This document shows positions 10,286 through 19,846 of a DNA stretch of 64,000 nt, piece after piece (within the stretch, counting starts at the first letter, position 1; each line of letters begins with the position of its first letter). Origin of the DNA: Gammaproteobacteria bacterium. GTDB taxonomy: Bacteria > Pseudomonadota > Gammaproteobacteria > Chromatiales > Chromatiaceae. The translations under genes were made by a program, and so were the position numbers. The notes beneath the pieces are model-generated. The model made no database searches. It saw nothing but the letters and a program-made list of their open reading frames with translations, and was not told the origin of the DNA. The stretch spans positions 20,638 through 84,637 of the forward strand of contig JAGRGP010000003.1 in assembly GCA_020445415.1 (NCBI GenBank). The letters run 5' to 3'.

Positions 10286-10681
10286 TCAGTGATCTTCGGA
10301 CGCCAATAATTGAGCGTAATCATCGGCGTCCAACAATGCCGCCAACTGAGCGGAATCGCTCATCTTTATTTTGAATATCCAACCACCGCCAAAGGGATCG
10401 TCATTGACCGTTTCCGGCGCGTCGTTTAGCTCTTCGTTGACGGCCACAACCTCGCCGCCGACGGGACTGTAAATATCCGAAGCCGCTTTCACCGATTCCA
10501 CAACCGCGCATTCGACACCTTGAGTAAACTGCGTACCTGGCTCCGGCAGCTCTACGAATACCAGGTCGCCAAGCTTCTCCTGGGCATGGTCGGTAATGCC
10601 CACCGTGGCGGTTCCGTCGCCCTCATCCCGAATCCACTCGTGGCTTTTGGCATATCTCAGTTCTGGGGGTATATTGCTCAT
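10286..10681 (-). CDS. gcvH: Glycine cleavage system H protein
   Basis: The lipoylated carrier (131 residues) that moves the aminomethyl group from GcvPA/B to GcvT and is then reoxidised by dihydrolipoamide dehydrogenase (L-protein, not in this window). The lipoyl-accepting lysine is Lys65 in [10 protein letters not shown], followed by the usual [13 protein letters not shown] hairpin. ATG at 10681 is preferred to the adjacent TTG because AGGAG lies 6 bases upstream. Confidence 0.96.
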   Translation of the reverse strand: MSNIPPELRYAKSHEWIRDEGDGTATVGITDHAQEKLGDLVFVELPEPGTQFTQGVECAVVESVKAASDIYSPVGGEVVAVNEELNDAPETVNDDPFGGGWIFKIKMSDSAQLAALLDADDYAQLLASEDH

Positions 10682-10727
10682 CAAACACTCCTAAACGCTA
10701 AACAAAGTAGCCTGCGCCTGATACTGA

Positions 10728-11822
10728 CTAGGGCAGCGTTATCTGTACCTGGCCATTGCGCACGAACGGGGGCTTCACCACCATCGCATCCAGCCTCTTG
10801 CCGCGGATCTCCACTTGACAGACCTCACCCACTCCTGGGTTGACCCGGGCCAGGGCAATAGACCGCTCCAGGGTAGGAGAATAACCTCCGGAGGTGATCT
10901 CGCCGACAAGATCATCTCCCAAAAACAACTGCTGGTGATCTCTCAGCACGCCCCGGCCATTGAGCACCAGCCCCACGAACCGCCGATTGGCAGGGTCACT
11001 CCGTTTCTCATCCAAAGCCCGCCGCCCGATAAACTCCCGGTCCGGCGGATCCCAGGCCAGGGTCCAGGATAAACCTGCCTCAAGCGGCGATGTCTGCTCG
11101 TCCATATCGGAACCATAGAGATTCATACCCGCCTCGAGCCGCAACGTATCTCGGGCTCCAAGACCGCAAGGGGCAACACTGGCATCTGCCAAGCGACGCC
11201 AAAACTCCGGTGCCTGATCTACGGGCATAATGATTTCAAAACCATCTTCTCCGGTATAGCCCGTGCGTCCAACGAACCAATGTTCGCCGGCTACCGCGGA
11301 GAAAGGCTTGATAGCCTCTGCTTGCATCCGCAGGGCCTCAGGAAGCAAAGGTATTGCGGTTTCGCGTGCGCGCGGACCCTGTACGGCGATCATCGCGAGA
11401 TCACGCCGAGGACTCACTGCTACCCGATATTCCTCGGCATGATCGCCAATCCATCGCAAATCCTTCTCCGTAGTTGCGGCATTTACGACCATCCGATACC
11501 AATCATCGCGGAGATAGTAAACAATCAGATCGTCGATAACCCCGCCATCGGGGTTGAGCATACAACTGTACAAGGCCTTACCAGGCTGCTTGAGGCGGGC
11601 AACATCGTTGGCGAGCAAATGGCGCAGAAAGTCCCTGACACGCTGGCCGTGCAGATCCACCACCGTCATATGGGATACATCGAACATGCCGACGTGACGG
11701 CGCACCTGATGATGCTCTTCGATTTGGGATCCGTAATGCAACGGCATATCCCAGCCACCAAAGGGTACGATACGGGCGCCCATTGCGTGGTGTTGTTCAA
11801 ATAGGGCTGTCTTGTTTCCCAT
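10728..11822 (-). CDS. gcvT: Aminomethyltransferase (T protein of the glycine cleavage system)
   Basis: Transfers the methylene group from aminomethyl-GcvH to tetrahydrofolate, releasing ammonia (364 residues, the usual length). It starts MGNKTALFEQHHAMGARIVPF and keeps the catalytic-region Asp in SHMTVVDLHG-like sequence and the folate-binding GLGARDTLRLEAGMNLYG segment. The frame continues open to 12128, but that extension is the riboswitch read through. The true start, ATG at 11822, has GAGGAG six bases before it. First gene of the gcv operon, directly controlled by the glycine riboswitch upstream. Confidence 0.96.
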   Translation of the reverse strand: MGNKTALFEQHHAMGARIVPFGGWDMPLHYGSQIEEHHQVRRHVGMFDVSHMTVVDLHGQRVRDFLRHLLANDVARLKQPGKALYSCMLNPDGGVIDDLIVYYLRDDWYRMVVNAATTEKDLRWIGDHAEEYRVAVSPRRDLAMIAVQGPRARETAIPLLPEALRMQAEAIKPFSAVAGEHWFVGRTGYTGEDGFEIIMPVDQAPEFWRRLADASVAPCGLGARDTLRLEAGMNLYGSDMDEQTSPLEAGLSWTLAWDPPDREFIGRRALDEKRSDPANRRFVGLVLNGRGVLRDHQQLFLGDDLVGEITSGGYSPTLERSIALARVNPGVGEVCQVEIRGKRLDAMVVKPPFVRNGQVQITLP

Positions 11823-11874
11823 GGGTCTCTCCTCGGACATCACGGCAGCTTCGGGCACAATACCCTGAGCCGTC

Positions 11875-12056
11875 CCTCTGTCCAAAACCTGAGAGTTTGA
11901 AACCGCATCAGCCGGCTCCTGCCCCATCGGTGGATCGAATGATCTCTCTCCAGAGTCAACCCAGGCAATCGCCTTGAGTTCCCGGTCCTTTTGCCTGAGC
12001 GATTCCGGACGGTTTTGCGCCTTCGGCGTCGGTCTGAGCCGACCTCTCCCGGGAAC
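11875..12056 (-). ncRNA. Tandem glycine riboswitch upstream of gcvT
   Basis: Two glycine aptamers read on the minus strand. Aptamer 1 (12056 to 11978) has closing arms GTTCCC/GGGAAC, the GGGAGAG element, the core CGCCGAAGGCGCAA and the CTCAGGCAAAAGGACC element. Aptamer 2 (11955 to 11875) has closing arms CTCTG/CAGAG, GGAGAGA, a core reading CACCGATGGGGCA that departs by at least one base from the usual CCGAAGGGGCA, and CTCAGG followed by GGACAGAGG. The two are joined by a short linker. About 50 bases then follow before the gcvT start; these can fold as ACGGC...GCCGT around GGG...CCC and are the likely expression platform. In known examples glycine binding turns gcv genes on. Confidence 0.93.
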
Positions 12057-12077
12057 ACGGGTTAGGTTGCAGGAACA

Positions 12078-12106
12078 ACTATACCTAGGGTAAGTCCTAT
12101 TGCCAA
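12078..12106 (-). promoter_or_regulatory. sigma70-type promoter of the gcv operon
   Basis: On the minus strand TTGGCA (12106-12101), 17 bases, then TATAGT (12083-12078). Each box matches the consensus at four or five of six positions with ideal spacing. Transcription would start near 12071, about 15 bases before the first glycine aptamer, exactly where a riboswitch leader should begin. Confidence 0.8.
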
Positions 12107-12609
12107 CACGGGAGATGAACTTTATCACCCGCGGTTTCCGGTTCTCGCTTTACGTTGGCGGGCTAAGGTTAGACGATCCTGCAAAACGGTTGCTCCGAGC
12201 GTGGCAGGCGGTCTCGCGCTCGACCGGAATGAAATTTGCTCCTTAGTCCCCTGGCCTATGGCCGTGGCAATCTCCCAAGGTGAGTTGCAGGTCCATCAAG
12301 GCGATTCCCATCCTTTTTCGCTGGGGAGGAGCGGCCAGCATTCTAGGTCACTCGACTTTTTGGAGTTCATTAAGGTGAGTGTGCACATTCGCGGATATCG
12401 ACAACTGAGGGAGTGGCAGGTGCCGAAGCGGCACAGGCTGCCGAGCACCCCTTTCCCCGCCCAGGGCAGTGCGATAGGAGGCGGGTCTGATCATGTCACC
12501 CAAAGTCGGCTGCATGTTGCCGGTTTAAGCGGCGTATATGGTAGTCTAGCCTCAAATCAATTAAAGATGCAGTCGCCTCCGCCAGAGGCCTCTAACCGGG
12601 AATTTTCTC
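12107..12609. other. Divergent intergenic region between the gcv leader and the RND operon
   Basis: About 500 bases without a supported gene. It must carry the RND operon promoter, but I see no confident -35/-10 pair. A 158-codon frame starting at 12201 overlaps the RND adaptor start and has no recognisable motifs. No tRNA, repeat or transporter-regulator (TetR/MarR) gene is present. Confidence 0.5.
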
Positions 12610-13920
12610 ATGGGAATATCAAACGTACGCACTGCCTTAATACTGTCGGGGGTGGTGATCCTGGTCAGCGCTTGTGACTCAACCGATACCCAAAAACAAG
12701 CGGCTCGCAATGCGCCGCCGCCCGGCGTGTTGGTAGCCGAGGCGAGACCTGAGCAGATCAGGGATACCGTGGAATTTATTGGCCGGACTGTCGCCGTAAA
12801 CGATGTCTCCCTGAATGCTCAAGTGAGCGGCTATTTACAGGAAATACTTTTCGAAGAAGGCGGAGAGGTGCGGGAAGGGGAGCTCCTGTTCAAGATAGAT
12901 CCCGCGATTTATGCGGCCCAGGTGGCAGCCGCTAAGGGGTCGGTCGCCAAGGCAAGCGCTGCCCTCGTCAGAGCGGATAAGGACCTTGCCCGGTATCGGG
13001 AGCTCCTCAAGAAACAGTCGGTGAGCCGTCAACAAGTGGACCAAGCGGAAAGTGACCAGTTGCAGGCTGCCGCAGAGGTACAAGCGGCCGAGGCCAGTCT
13101 AAAAAAAGCCGAGACCGATCTTTCGTTCACAGAGATCCGCGCCCCTATTGACGGCCGTATTGGGAGGGCGTTGGTCAGTACCGGCAATTTGGTCGGACCG
13201 CAGAGCGGAGAACTGGCCAGGCTGGTGGAACTCGATCCTATCTACGTCAATTTCAGCGTCAGCGAGAGCGACTTACTGGATGTGAAGCAGAAGCGCAAAA
13301 ATTTGACGGTAGAGGAAAGAGGAAATGAGCGGGGTAAGCTCTCCGTAGCGCTGCGGCTGGCCAATAGATCGGTTTACCCGCATACCGGAGAAATCGATTT
13401 TCTCGATAACGTCGTGGATCCGAAAACCGGCACCGTGACCCTTCGTGCGAAGTTCGATAATCCGGATGACTTCTTGGTACCTGGTCTGTTTGTCAGCACT
13501 ATTTTGAGCACCGAAGAGCGCACGACCGAGCTAATGATTCCCCAGGCTGCGGTGCAAGAGGACCAGGCCGGACGGTTTGTTATGGTGGTCGCCCCCGATG
13601 ATACGGTGGAGCGGCGCAAGATCACCACTGGGCGCCAAATTGGCGCCAATCTGGTAGTTACCACCGGACTGAATCCGGAGGAAAGGGTCGTAGTGGAAGG
13701 CATCCAGAAGGTCCGCCCCGGTATGAAGGTAGACGCGAAGATGTCTCCTCGTCCGGAGGACGACAGAGAAGCCGCAATAGAAGACAGGTCACAGCCAGCG
13801 GCTACGGTGGCGACCGATTCCAGTGCGCACTCACCGGCAGCCCCGGCTGCAAATGAAAATAATGCTCAGGAGGCCGAGACGCCTTTAGGGAATTCCGGTG
13901 GCGAGAGCAAGGGAGACTGA
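12610..13920 (+). CDS. RND efflux periplasmic adaptor (membrane fusion protein), lipoprotein
   Basis: A 436-residue HlyD/AcrA-type adaptor that links an RND pump to an outer-membrane channel. A lipoprotein signal is clear: a short hydrophobic stretch ending in the lipobox LVSAC (Cys near residue 22), so the protein should be anchored in the inner membrane. It is followed by the barrel-sandwich/lipoyl half motif (GYLQEILFEEGGEVREGELLFKID), a helical hairpin rich in Ala/Lys/Glu, the second lipoyl half (IRAPIDGRIG) and the beta-barrel. The last 70 residues are a low-complexity Ala/Glu/Ser tail. Stop and the pump start are 3 bases apart. Confidence 0.95.
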   Translation: MGISNVRTALILSGVVILVSACDSTDTQKQAARNAPPPGVLVAEARPEQIRDTVEFIGRTVAVNDVSLNAQVSGYLQEILFEEGGEVREGELLFKIDPAIYAAQVAAAKGSVAKASAALVRADKDLARYRELLKKQSVSRQQVDQAESDQLQAAAEVQAAEASLKKAETDLSFTEIRAPIDGRIGRALVSTGNLVGPQSGELARLVELDPIYVNFSVSESDLLDVKQKRKNLTVEERGNERGKLSVALRLANRSVYPHTGEIDFLDNVVDPKTGTVTLRAKFDNPDDFLVPGLFVSTILSTEERTTELMIPQAAVQEDQAGRFVMVVAPDDTVERRKITTGRQIGANLVVTTGLNPEERVVVEGIQKVRPGMKVDAKMSPRPEDDREAAIEDRSQPAATVATDSSAHSPAAPAANENNAQEAETPLGNSGGESKGD

Positions 13921-13923
13921 TCC

Positions 13924-16900
13924 ATGTTCAGCAGCTTCTTTATTAACCGGCCGAAATTTGCCTTCGTTATCTCTATCGTTATTACGATTGCCGGACTGGT
14001 CTCTCTTGGCGCCCTTCCGGTTGCTCAGTACCCCGAGCTGACGCCTCCACAGGTACAGGTTTCTGCCGTATATCCGGGGGCAGATGCTGAAACGATCTCC
14101 GACACTGTCGCCGGCCCCATTGAGTCGAAAGTCAATGGGGTGGAGAACATGATCTATATGTCTTCCAACAGTGCCAACGACGGCAGCTATACACTTACTG
14201 TTAGTTTTGAAGTGGGCAGCGACCCCGATATCAATACCGTCAATGTGCAGAACCGGGTAGCCCAAGCTACCGCCCAACTCCCCGAGGAGGTAAGGCGTCA
14301 AGGAGTAACTACGACCAAACAGTCCACCAGTATGTTGATGGTGGTCAACCTCTATTCGCCGAAGGGGACCTACGACACGCTGTTTCTCAATAATTACGCC
14401 AATATCAACGTCACCGACTCGCTGGCACGTATCAACGGCGTGGGAAAGGCCAGCATCCTTGGCGTGCAGGACTACAGCATGCGCATCTGGCTAAACCCAG
14501 ATCGACTGGCTAGCCTAGGGCTGACCACCGACGATATCACCAACGCTATCCGAGAGCAGAATGTCCAGGTGGCGGCCGGTCAACTTGGCCAGCAACCATC
14601 CACAAACCGAACCCAATTTCAGTACAACCTGCGCACCCAAGGGCGTCTCAGTAACCCAGAAGAATTCGGCAACATAATCATACGTACCGGAAATGATGGA
14701 TCCACGGTGCGCGTGAGGGATGTCGCGCGTATTGAGCTAGGCTCGAAATCCTACGATGCCTTCGGCTTGTTTAATGGCCAACCGGCGGTCGTACTGGCCA
14801 TTTATCAGCTACCGGGCGCCAATGCCATGCAGGTCGCGGAGCTGGTCAAAGCGGAGATGGAAAAGATATCCCAGCGTTTTCCCGAAGACCTCGAATATGC
14901 CGTGGCGTATGACACCACTCGTTTCGTAAAGGCATCCATCGATGAAGTCGTGGAGACCTTGTTCATTGCCATCGCCCTAGTGGTTTTCGTGGTTTTCGTC
15001 TTTATCCAAGACTGGCGCTCGACACTGATTCCAGCAATTGCGATTCCCGTCTCGTTGATCGGCACTTTTGCCGGAATGTTGGCCTTGGGGTACTCGCTAA
15101 ACATGATCACACTCTTCGGGATCATCCTGGCAATCGGCATTGTGGTGGACGATGCTATCATCGTTGTTGAAAACACCCAGCGCCACATGGCCGAGGGGAT
15201 GACAGCCAAAGCGGCGGCGGCCAAGGCGATGAGCGAGATATCGGGAGCTATCATCGCAACGACGCTGGTATTGCTCGCCGTATTCGTCCCGATGGCCTTT
15301 ATTCCCGGACTCACTGGAGAACTATACCGTCAGTTTGCCGTTACCATAGCCGTCGCAGTCTCCATCTCGTCTGTCAACGCGCTCACTCTCAGCCCCGCCC
15401 TGTGCGCAACCCTGCTGAAACCAGGCAGTGGCGAGCTTCCCACAACCGGATTCTTTGGACTATTCAACCGCACCTTTGACCGCACTACCGCCGGTTACTC
15501 GAAATGGGTAGGCGGCCTGCTTGGCAGGCGGACACTGATCATGGCGGGATTTGCTATTTTTGTCGTTCTCACCCTGTGGATGTTCAATCGCATGCCGGGG
15601 GGATTCGTACCCTCGGAAGACCAGGCTGCCTTTATGATCGACATCCAGCTTCCGGATGGCGCCACCCTGAGCCGCACCCGGGAGGTAGTCAATGAGGTGG
15701 AGCAAATTCTCGCTGACCAAGACGGTGTGCAAGATCTGATATCGGTGGTGGGCTACAGTATCCTTAAACAGGGGATCGCCTCAAACGGTGCCCTTTCCAT
15801 CGTGGTGCTCAAGAATTGGAGTGAACGCACCGAGCTCGCGTTGCACGAGGCAGTGATCGTCCAGGCGTTGCGGGGAAGGCTCAACGCCATTGCATCGGCT
15901 ACGGTATTCCCGTTTCAAATGCCGCCGATTCCGGGGCTTGGTAATACCGGCGGCTTTGAATTCATTCTTCAGTCCACCAGCGGCGACAGCCCCGCAGACA
16001 TGGCCGGCGTACTGGGCGGGCTAGCCATTGCCGCCAACCAAGCACCCGAGCTCAATGCGGTTTTCAGCACCTTCAAGGCATCTGTACCCCAGATTTTTCT
16101 GGATATCCAGAGAGATAAGGCCAAGACCATGGGAGTCTCTCTGTCCAGCATTTTCAGCACCCTCGCCAGCGCAACGGGCAGTAATTACATCAACGACTTT
16201 AACAAGTTTGGTAAGACCTATCAGGTACTTGCCCAGGCGGACCGCGAGTTCAGGGAAAACGAAGAGGATGTCTTCAATCTGTTCGTGCGCAACGATGAAG
16301 GGGATATGGTGCCGCTTCGGACGCTGCTCAACACCGAGTCCTTCCTGGGCCCCGATATGATCAGCCGTTACAATATTTACCGCGCGATCACCATTAATGG
16401 CTCGCCGGCACCCGGATACAGCTCAGGGCAGGCGATCGCGACCATGGAACGAGTCGCTAGAGACGTACTACCTCCCGGTTATGTCTACGAGTGGACTGGG
16501 CAAGCCTACCAGGAGATCTTAGCGGGCAACCAGGCTCCGGTTGTTTTTGGGATGGCGCTCGTGTTCGTGTTTCTATTCTTGGTTGCCCAGTACGAAAGCT
16601 GGTCAATCCCCATCTCCGTGCTGCTCTCCGTACCCTTGGCAATTTTCGGGGCAGTGGCCGCCCAGACCGCCATGGGCCTGCAGAACGATGTCTATATGCA
16701 GGTTGGCATCGTACTGTTGATGGGGCTCGCCACCAAGAACGCGATCCTTATTGTAGAATTCGCTAAATCCCTCCGCGAAGAGGGTGAGACCATCATGGAC
16801 GCCGCCGTCAAGGCAGCTCGCCTACGCTTCAGAGCAGTCTTGATGACCGCTTTTTCATTTCTCCTTGGCGTGATCCCGCTGGTCATCGCCATGGGTGCCG

Positions 16901-17076
16901 GGGCCGCCAGCCGGCGCTCATTGGGTACCGCGGTATTCGGCGGAATGTTGGCCGCCACGGTAATGGTACCGCTATTTGTCCCGGTGTTTTATGCTACTGT
17001 GCAGGCTATTCGCGAGCGCGTCAAAGGCGGTTTACCAGCCACTACAGAGAGCTTGAAAGCAGAGTCAACCGAGTAG
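13924..17076 (+). CDS. RND multidrug efflux pump, HAE-1 family permease
   Basis: A 1050-residue inner-membrane proton/drug antiporter of the AcrB/MexB type (twelve transmembrane helices, two large periplasmic loops). It starts MFSSFFINRPKFAFVISIVI, typical of the family. The TM4 proton-relay motif GIVVDDAIIVVEN is intact, and the second-half repeat KNAILIVEFA is present. It forms an operon with the adaptor gene just before it. No outer-membrane channel (TolC/OprM) follows, so a channel encoded elsewhere must complete the pump. The substrate cannot be predicted. Confidence 0.96.
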   Translation: MFSSFFINRPKFAFVISIVITIAGLVSLGALPVAQYPELTPPQVQVSAVYPGADAETISDTVAGPIESKVNGVENMIYMSSNSANDGSYTLTVSFEVGSDPDINTVNVQNRVAQATAQLPEEVRRQGVTTTKQSTSMLMVVNLYSPKGTYDTLFLNNYANINVTDSLARINGVGKASILGVQDYSMRIWLNPDRLASLGLTTDDITNAIREQNVQVAAGQLGQQPSTNRTQFQYNLRTQGRLSNPEEFGNIIIRTGNDGSTVRVRDVARIELGSKSYDAFGLFNGQPAVVLAIYQLPGANAMQVAELVKAEMEKISQRFPEDLEYAVAYDTTRFVKASIDEVVETLFIAIALVVFVVFVFIQDWRSTLIPAIAIPVSLIGTFAGMLALGYSLNMITLFGIILAIGIVVDDAIIVVENTQRHMAEGMTAKAAAAKAMSEISGAIIATTLVLLAVFVPMAFIPGLTGELYRQFAVTIAVAVSISSVNALTLSPALCATLLKPGSGELPTTGFFGLFNRTFDRTTAGYSKWVGGLLGRRTLIMAGFAIFVVLTLWMFNRMPGGFVPSEDQAAFMIDIQLPDGATLSRTREVVNEVEQILADQDGVQDLISVVGYSILKQGIASNGALSIVVLKNWSERTELALHEAVIVQALRGRLNAIASATVFPFQMPPIPGLGNTGGFEFILQSTSGDSPADMAGVLGGLAIAANQAPELNAVFSTFKASVPQIFLDIQRDKAKTMGVSLSSIFSTLASATGSNYINDFNKFGKTYQVLAQADREFRENEEDVFNLFVRNDEGDMVPLRTLLNTESFLGPDMISRYNIYRAITINGSPAPGYSSGQAIATMERVARDVLPPGYVYEWTGQAYQEILAGNQAPVVFGMALVFVFLFLVAQYESWSIPISVLLSVPLAIFGAVAAQTAMGLQNDVYMQVGIVLLMGLATKNAILIVEFAKSLREEGETIMDAAVKAARLRFRAVLMTAFSFLLGVIPLVIAMGAGAASRRSLGTAVFGGMLAATVMVPLFVPVFYATVQAIRERVKGGLPATTESLKAESTE

Positions 17077-17326
17077 TTAGCACTTACCAACGTAATTTAT
17101 ATATCCGCTTGTGGTAGGTGATCACCCGGAATTCACCAACCTCCTCGGGGGGTGTCGGGCCTTGCCACAAGGGGGCTTTCTAACCGCCATCTGCCAAGTC
17201 CATTACCCTCGAAAACGCGGGCAGCCGGTCGACTGATCGGCATAAAATGGGAGCTACCGTTACTGTGCCCCTAGGCACAGATGCTGGGAGCCCCAAGAGT
17301 ACCGGACAAGCATTTTTCCCACCCGA

Positions 17327-18553
17327 TCATGGGCGGTATTTGGCAAGCGATGGCAAGTCGCCGGTGACACCCATGGCGCGCCGCGCCAGAATACCCTTCA
17401 GCGGCCCGATGGCGTTAACCAGATTCAACCCCCCATTGCGAACCAGTGTTAAGGGCAGATTGTCATTACTGAACAGCCGCTTGAAAAGATCCATCAATCC
17501 CAGCACCGCCAAATTTTCCCCCTTCCTGGCACGCTCATATTGACGGAGCGTAGCGATATCCCCCAATGGGCGCCCTTTATTTTTTGCCCGAGACAGGATA
17601 TCGCATAGATCGGCGGCATCGAGCAGGCCCATATTGACCCCCTGGCCTGCCAGCGGGTGGATACCGTGGGCTGCGTCACCCACCAATGCCAAGCCCGGCA
17701 ACACGTACCGGTCGGCGTAGCGCAACGCCAAAGGGAACTCACCCCGAGGCCCTACCCGCTTGATTCTCCCCAGGACAAACTCGCTAGCAACACCCAGTTC
17801 CTTACAAAATTCTTGCTCATTCAGAGCCATCAATCGATTAGCTTCTGTAGGCGAAGTGGACCAGACAATCGAGCAACTTCCGTTATCGATGGGTAAAAAG
17901 GCCAACGGGCCGGTTGGCATAAAGCGCTGCCGAGCAATGTGTCCATGATGGAGCTGCGGCCATACCGTGGCAGTAATCGCATGCTGATCGTAAGACCATC
18001 CGTGAGATGTAATGCCTGCCATTTCCCTCAATGGTGAGTTGGCGCCCTCGGCAGCAACAATCACATCTGCATTCAAACGGATTCCGGAGGCCAATTCCAC
18101 CGACGGGCGCCCCTCGTCGATTGTTAGCCGGACCACATGGTCGGGACAAAATTTTTGCACAGTCGAGTACTCGCCAAGCCGTTCCCAAAGGGCCAGTTGA
18201 GTTACTCGGTTTTCGACAATATGGCCTAAATCCGGCTCGCCAAGTTCCCCTGCATCGAAGTGTATACGGCCGCTTCCCACCGCATCCCATACCTCCATCC
18301 CGGTGTAGGGACTGACCCGGAGTTTCGCCATCCTTTCCCAAGCACCCAGGTTCTCGAGTATCCTCCTACTTGCGCGGGATAAGGCCGATACTCTTAGGTC
18401 AACCGAGTCTTCGGGCCATCCTAACTGCGGCTCTCGCCGTTCAACCACCGCCACTCGAAAGCCGCACTCCGCCAGGCCACAGACAAGCGCGGCACCAACC
18501 ATCCCACTGCCCACCACCAGGATATCGGCGTCGGAAACCGGAGCGCTACTCAA
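17327..18553 (-). CDS. ubiI: Ubiquinone-pathway FAD monooxygenase (UbiH/UbiF/VisC family)
   Basis: A 408-residue flavin-dependent aromatic hydroxylase of ubiquinone synthesis. The N-terminal dinucleotide-binding motif (ILVVGSGMVGAALVCGLAECG) ends in the acidic strand VVE, and the second FAD motif is GDAAHGIHPLAGQGVNMGLLDA. The position after pepP and ubiH is that of Escherichia coli ubiI (visC), the C5 hydroxylase, so I use that name on synteny; UbiF or UbiM-like roles cannot be excluded. The frame is open upstream into ubiH, but the likely start is TTG at 18553, which overlaps the ubiH stop, has GGGGA just upstream and gives the normal length. Confidence 0.85.
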   Translation of the reverse strand: MSSAPVSDADILVVGSGMVGAALVCGLAECGFRVAVVERREPQLGWPEDSVDLRVSALSRASRRILENLGAWERMAKLRVSPYTGMEVWDAVGSGRIHFDAGELGEPDLGHIVENRVTQLALWERLGEYSTVQKFCPDHVVRLTIDEGRPSVELASGIRLNADVIVAAEGANSPLREMAGITSHGWSYDQHAITATVWPQLHHGHIARQRFMPTGPLAFLPIDNGSCSIVWSTSPTEANRLMALNEQEFCKELGVASEFVLGRIKRVGPRGEFPLALRYADRYVLPGLALVGDAAHGIHPLAGQGVNMGLLDAADLCDILSRAKNKGRPLGDIATLRQYERARKGENLAVLGLMDLFKRLFSNDNLPLTLVRNGGLNLVNAIGPLKGILARRAMGVTGDLPSLAKYRP

Positions 18554-19769
18554 AACATTCCCCGGAAGGTTTGGGCAAATGCCCGCCAAATCCCATGAAC
18601 TGGCGTGCCAGCAAATATTTACCCAACGGTATGGCATCAAGAGCCAGCATCCCGATGTTACGACCCAGTTCAATGGGCCACAGCGGATTGGTAAACAGAC
18701 GCACTAAACCGTCGGTAACCAGAGCGACCGTCTGCTGATCTTTTTTGCGCCGGTTCGCATATTTTCGAAGGATACCGATATCGCCCACATCCGTCCCCGA
18801 CCGGTGGGCACTACGCAGCACCTCGGCCAACACCGCCACATCCCTGATCCCCAGATTGAATCCCTGACCGGTGATAGGATGGACCGCGTGCGCGGCGTTG
18901 CCGATGAGCACTGCCCGATGCCGCACAATATCTTGCGCCAACATTAAATAAAGCGGGTAGTTGGCACGCCTGCCGGCTTGTTGGAATCGGCCCAGACGAA
19001 ACCCGAAGCGCCGCTGTACCCGCTCTAGAAAAGCCTGATCATTCAATGAGACGATCTCATCGAGGTAGCGCTGGTCAACGGTCCAGATCATTCCGTACCG
19101 CTTATCGGGGAGTGGCAGCATCGCTATCGGTCCGGTATCGGTAAAGCGCTCGAAGGCAGTTGCCCCCTGGAAACCGATCCCGGGCGTAAGATTGGCGACT
19201 ATAGCCGCTTGACCGTAGTGCCACTCTCGCGCCCCGATACCGAGATTCTTCCGAACGGCGGATTGCGCACCGTCCGCGGCCACGATCAACTTGCCAGCCA
19301 GGGTCCGAGTCTGGCCGTCGATCGAGACCTGCACGCGGACACCTGCGTCATCAATCTGGAACGAAATCATCCGTGCCGGACAGTACAACACAACATCGTC
19401 GTGCGACCGAATGTCCTTCAACAAAACCGCACCCAAATCATGGGCGGTGACCACATAGCCAAAAGCCTCGACCTGCTGTGCGACATGGTTGAGCCGGGTA
19501 AACCCAAACTGGCCACGGTCGGACACGTGAATATCGCGTATCGGCGCGACTCGTAACGCCAGCGGGCTCCATAGGCCCATATCCTCAAGTATCAGCCGGC
19601 TCCCATACGCTAGCGCGATAGCCCGATCGTCATAGCTTGGCTGACGCTTCGAGTCCAGCGGCCAGGATTCCAGAACGGCAATTTTCAGCCCACACCCGGA
19701 AAGGGCCCGGGCCAAGCTGGCCCCAACCATTCCTCCGCCAATGACGATGACATCATATTCCATGGTCAT
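18546..19769 (-). CDS. ubiH: 2-octaprenyl-6-methoxyphenol hydroxylase
   Basis: A 407-residue FAD monooxygenase of aerobic ubiquinone synthesis. It starts MTMEYDVIVIGGGMVGASLARALSGCG (FAD-binding GxGxxG) and has the second motif GNAAHAVHPITGQGFNLGIRD. It lies directly between pepP and a second family member, as in E. coli, where this position is ubiH (C1 hydroxylation). It begins 77 bases after the pepP stop, and its end overlaps the TTG start of the next gene by 8 bases. ATG at 19763 is an equally possible start. Confidence 0.92.
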   Translation of the reverse strand: MTMEYDVIVIGGGMVGASLARALSGCGLKIAVLESWPLDSKRQPSYDDRAIALAYGSRLILEDMGLWSPLALRVAPIRDIHVSDRGQFGFTRLNHVAQQVEAFGYVVTAHDLGAVLLKDIRSHDDVVLYCPARMISFQIDDAGVRVQVSIDGQTRTLAGKLIVAADGAQSAVRKNLGIGAREWHYGQAAIVANLTPGIGFQGATAFERFTDTGPIAMLPLPDKRYGMIWTVDQRYLDEIVSLNDQAFLERVQRRFGFRLGRFQQAGRRANYPLYLMLAQDIVRHRAVLIGNAAHAVHPITGQGFNLGIRDVAVLAEVLRSAHRSGTDVGDIGILRKYANRRKKDQQTVALVTDGLVRLFTNPLWPIELGRNIGMLALDAIPLGKYLLARQFMGFGGHLPKPSGECFE

Positions 19770-19846
19770 GATTGTATCGCAATGGTCCCTCGCCAGACGC
19801 CGCGGCGCTGGCTAATCGTGCCATGCGGGCAGCTCCTGGAAAACCA

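Noticed and set aside
11823..12128. A 102-residue N-terminal extension of GcvT
   Set aside because: The whole extension is the tandem glycine riboswitch and its leader; a strong ribosome site marks the start at 11822.
12201..12677. A 158-codon plus-strand frame before the RND adaptor
   Set aside because: It overlaps the adaptor start in another frame, has no ribosome site and no recognisable motif; treated as chance.
17265..17280. Small hairpin TGTGCC-CCTA-GGCACA between the RND pump and ubiI
   Set aside because: The stem is only 6 bases, with no T-run on either strand; too weak to call a terminator.
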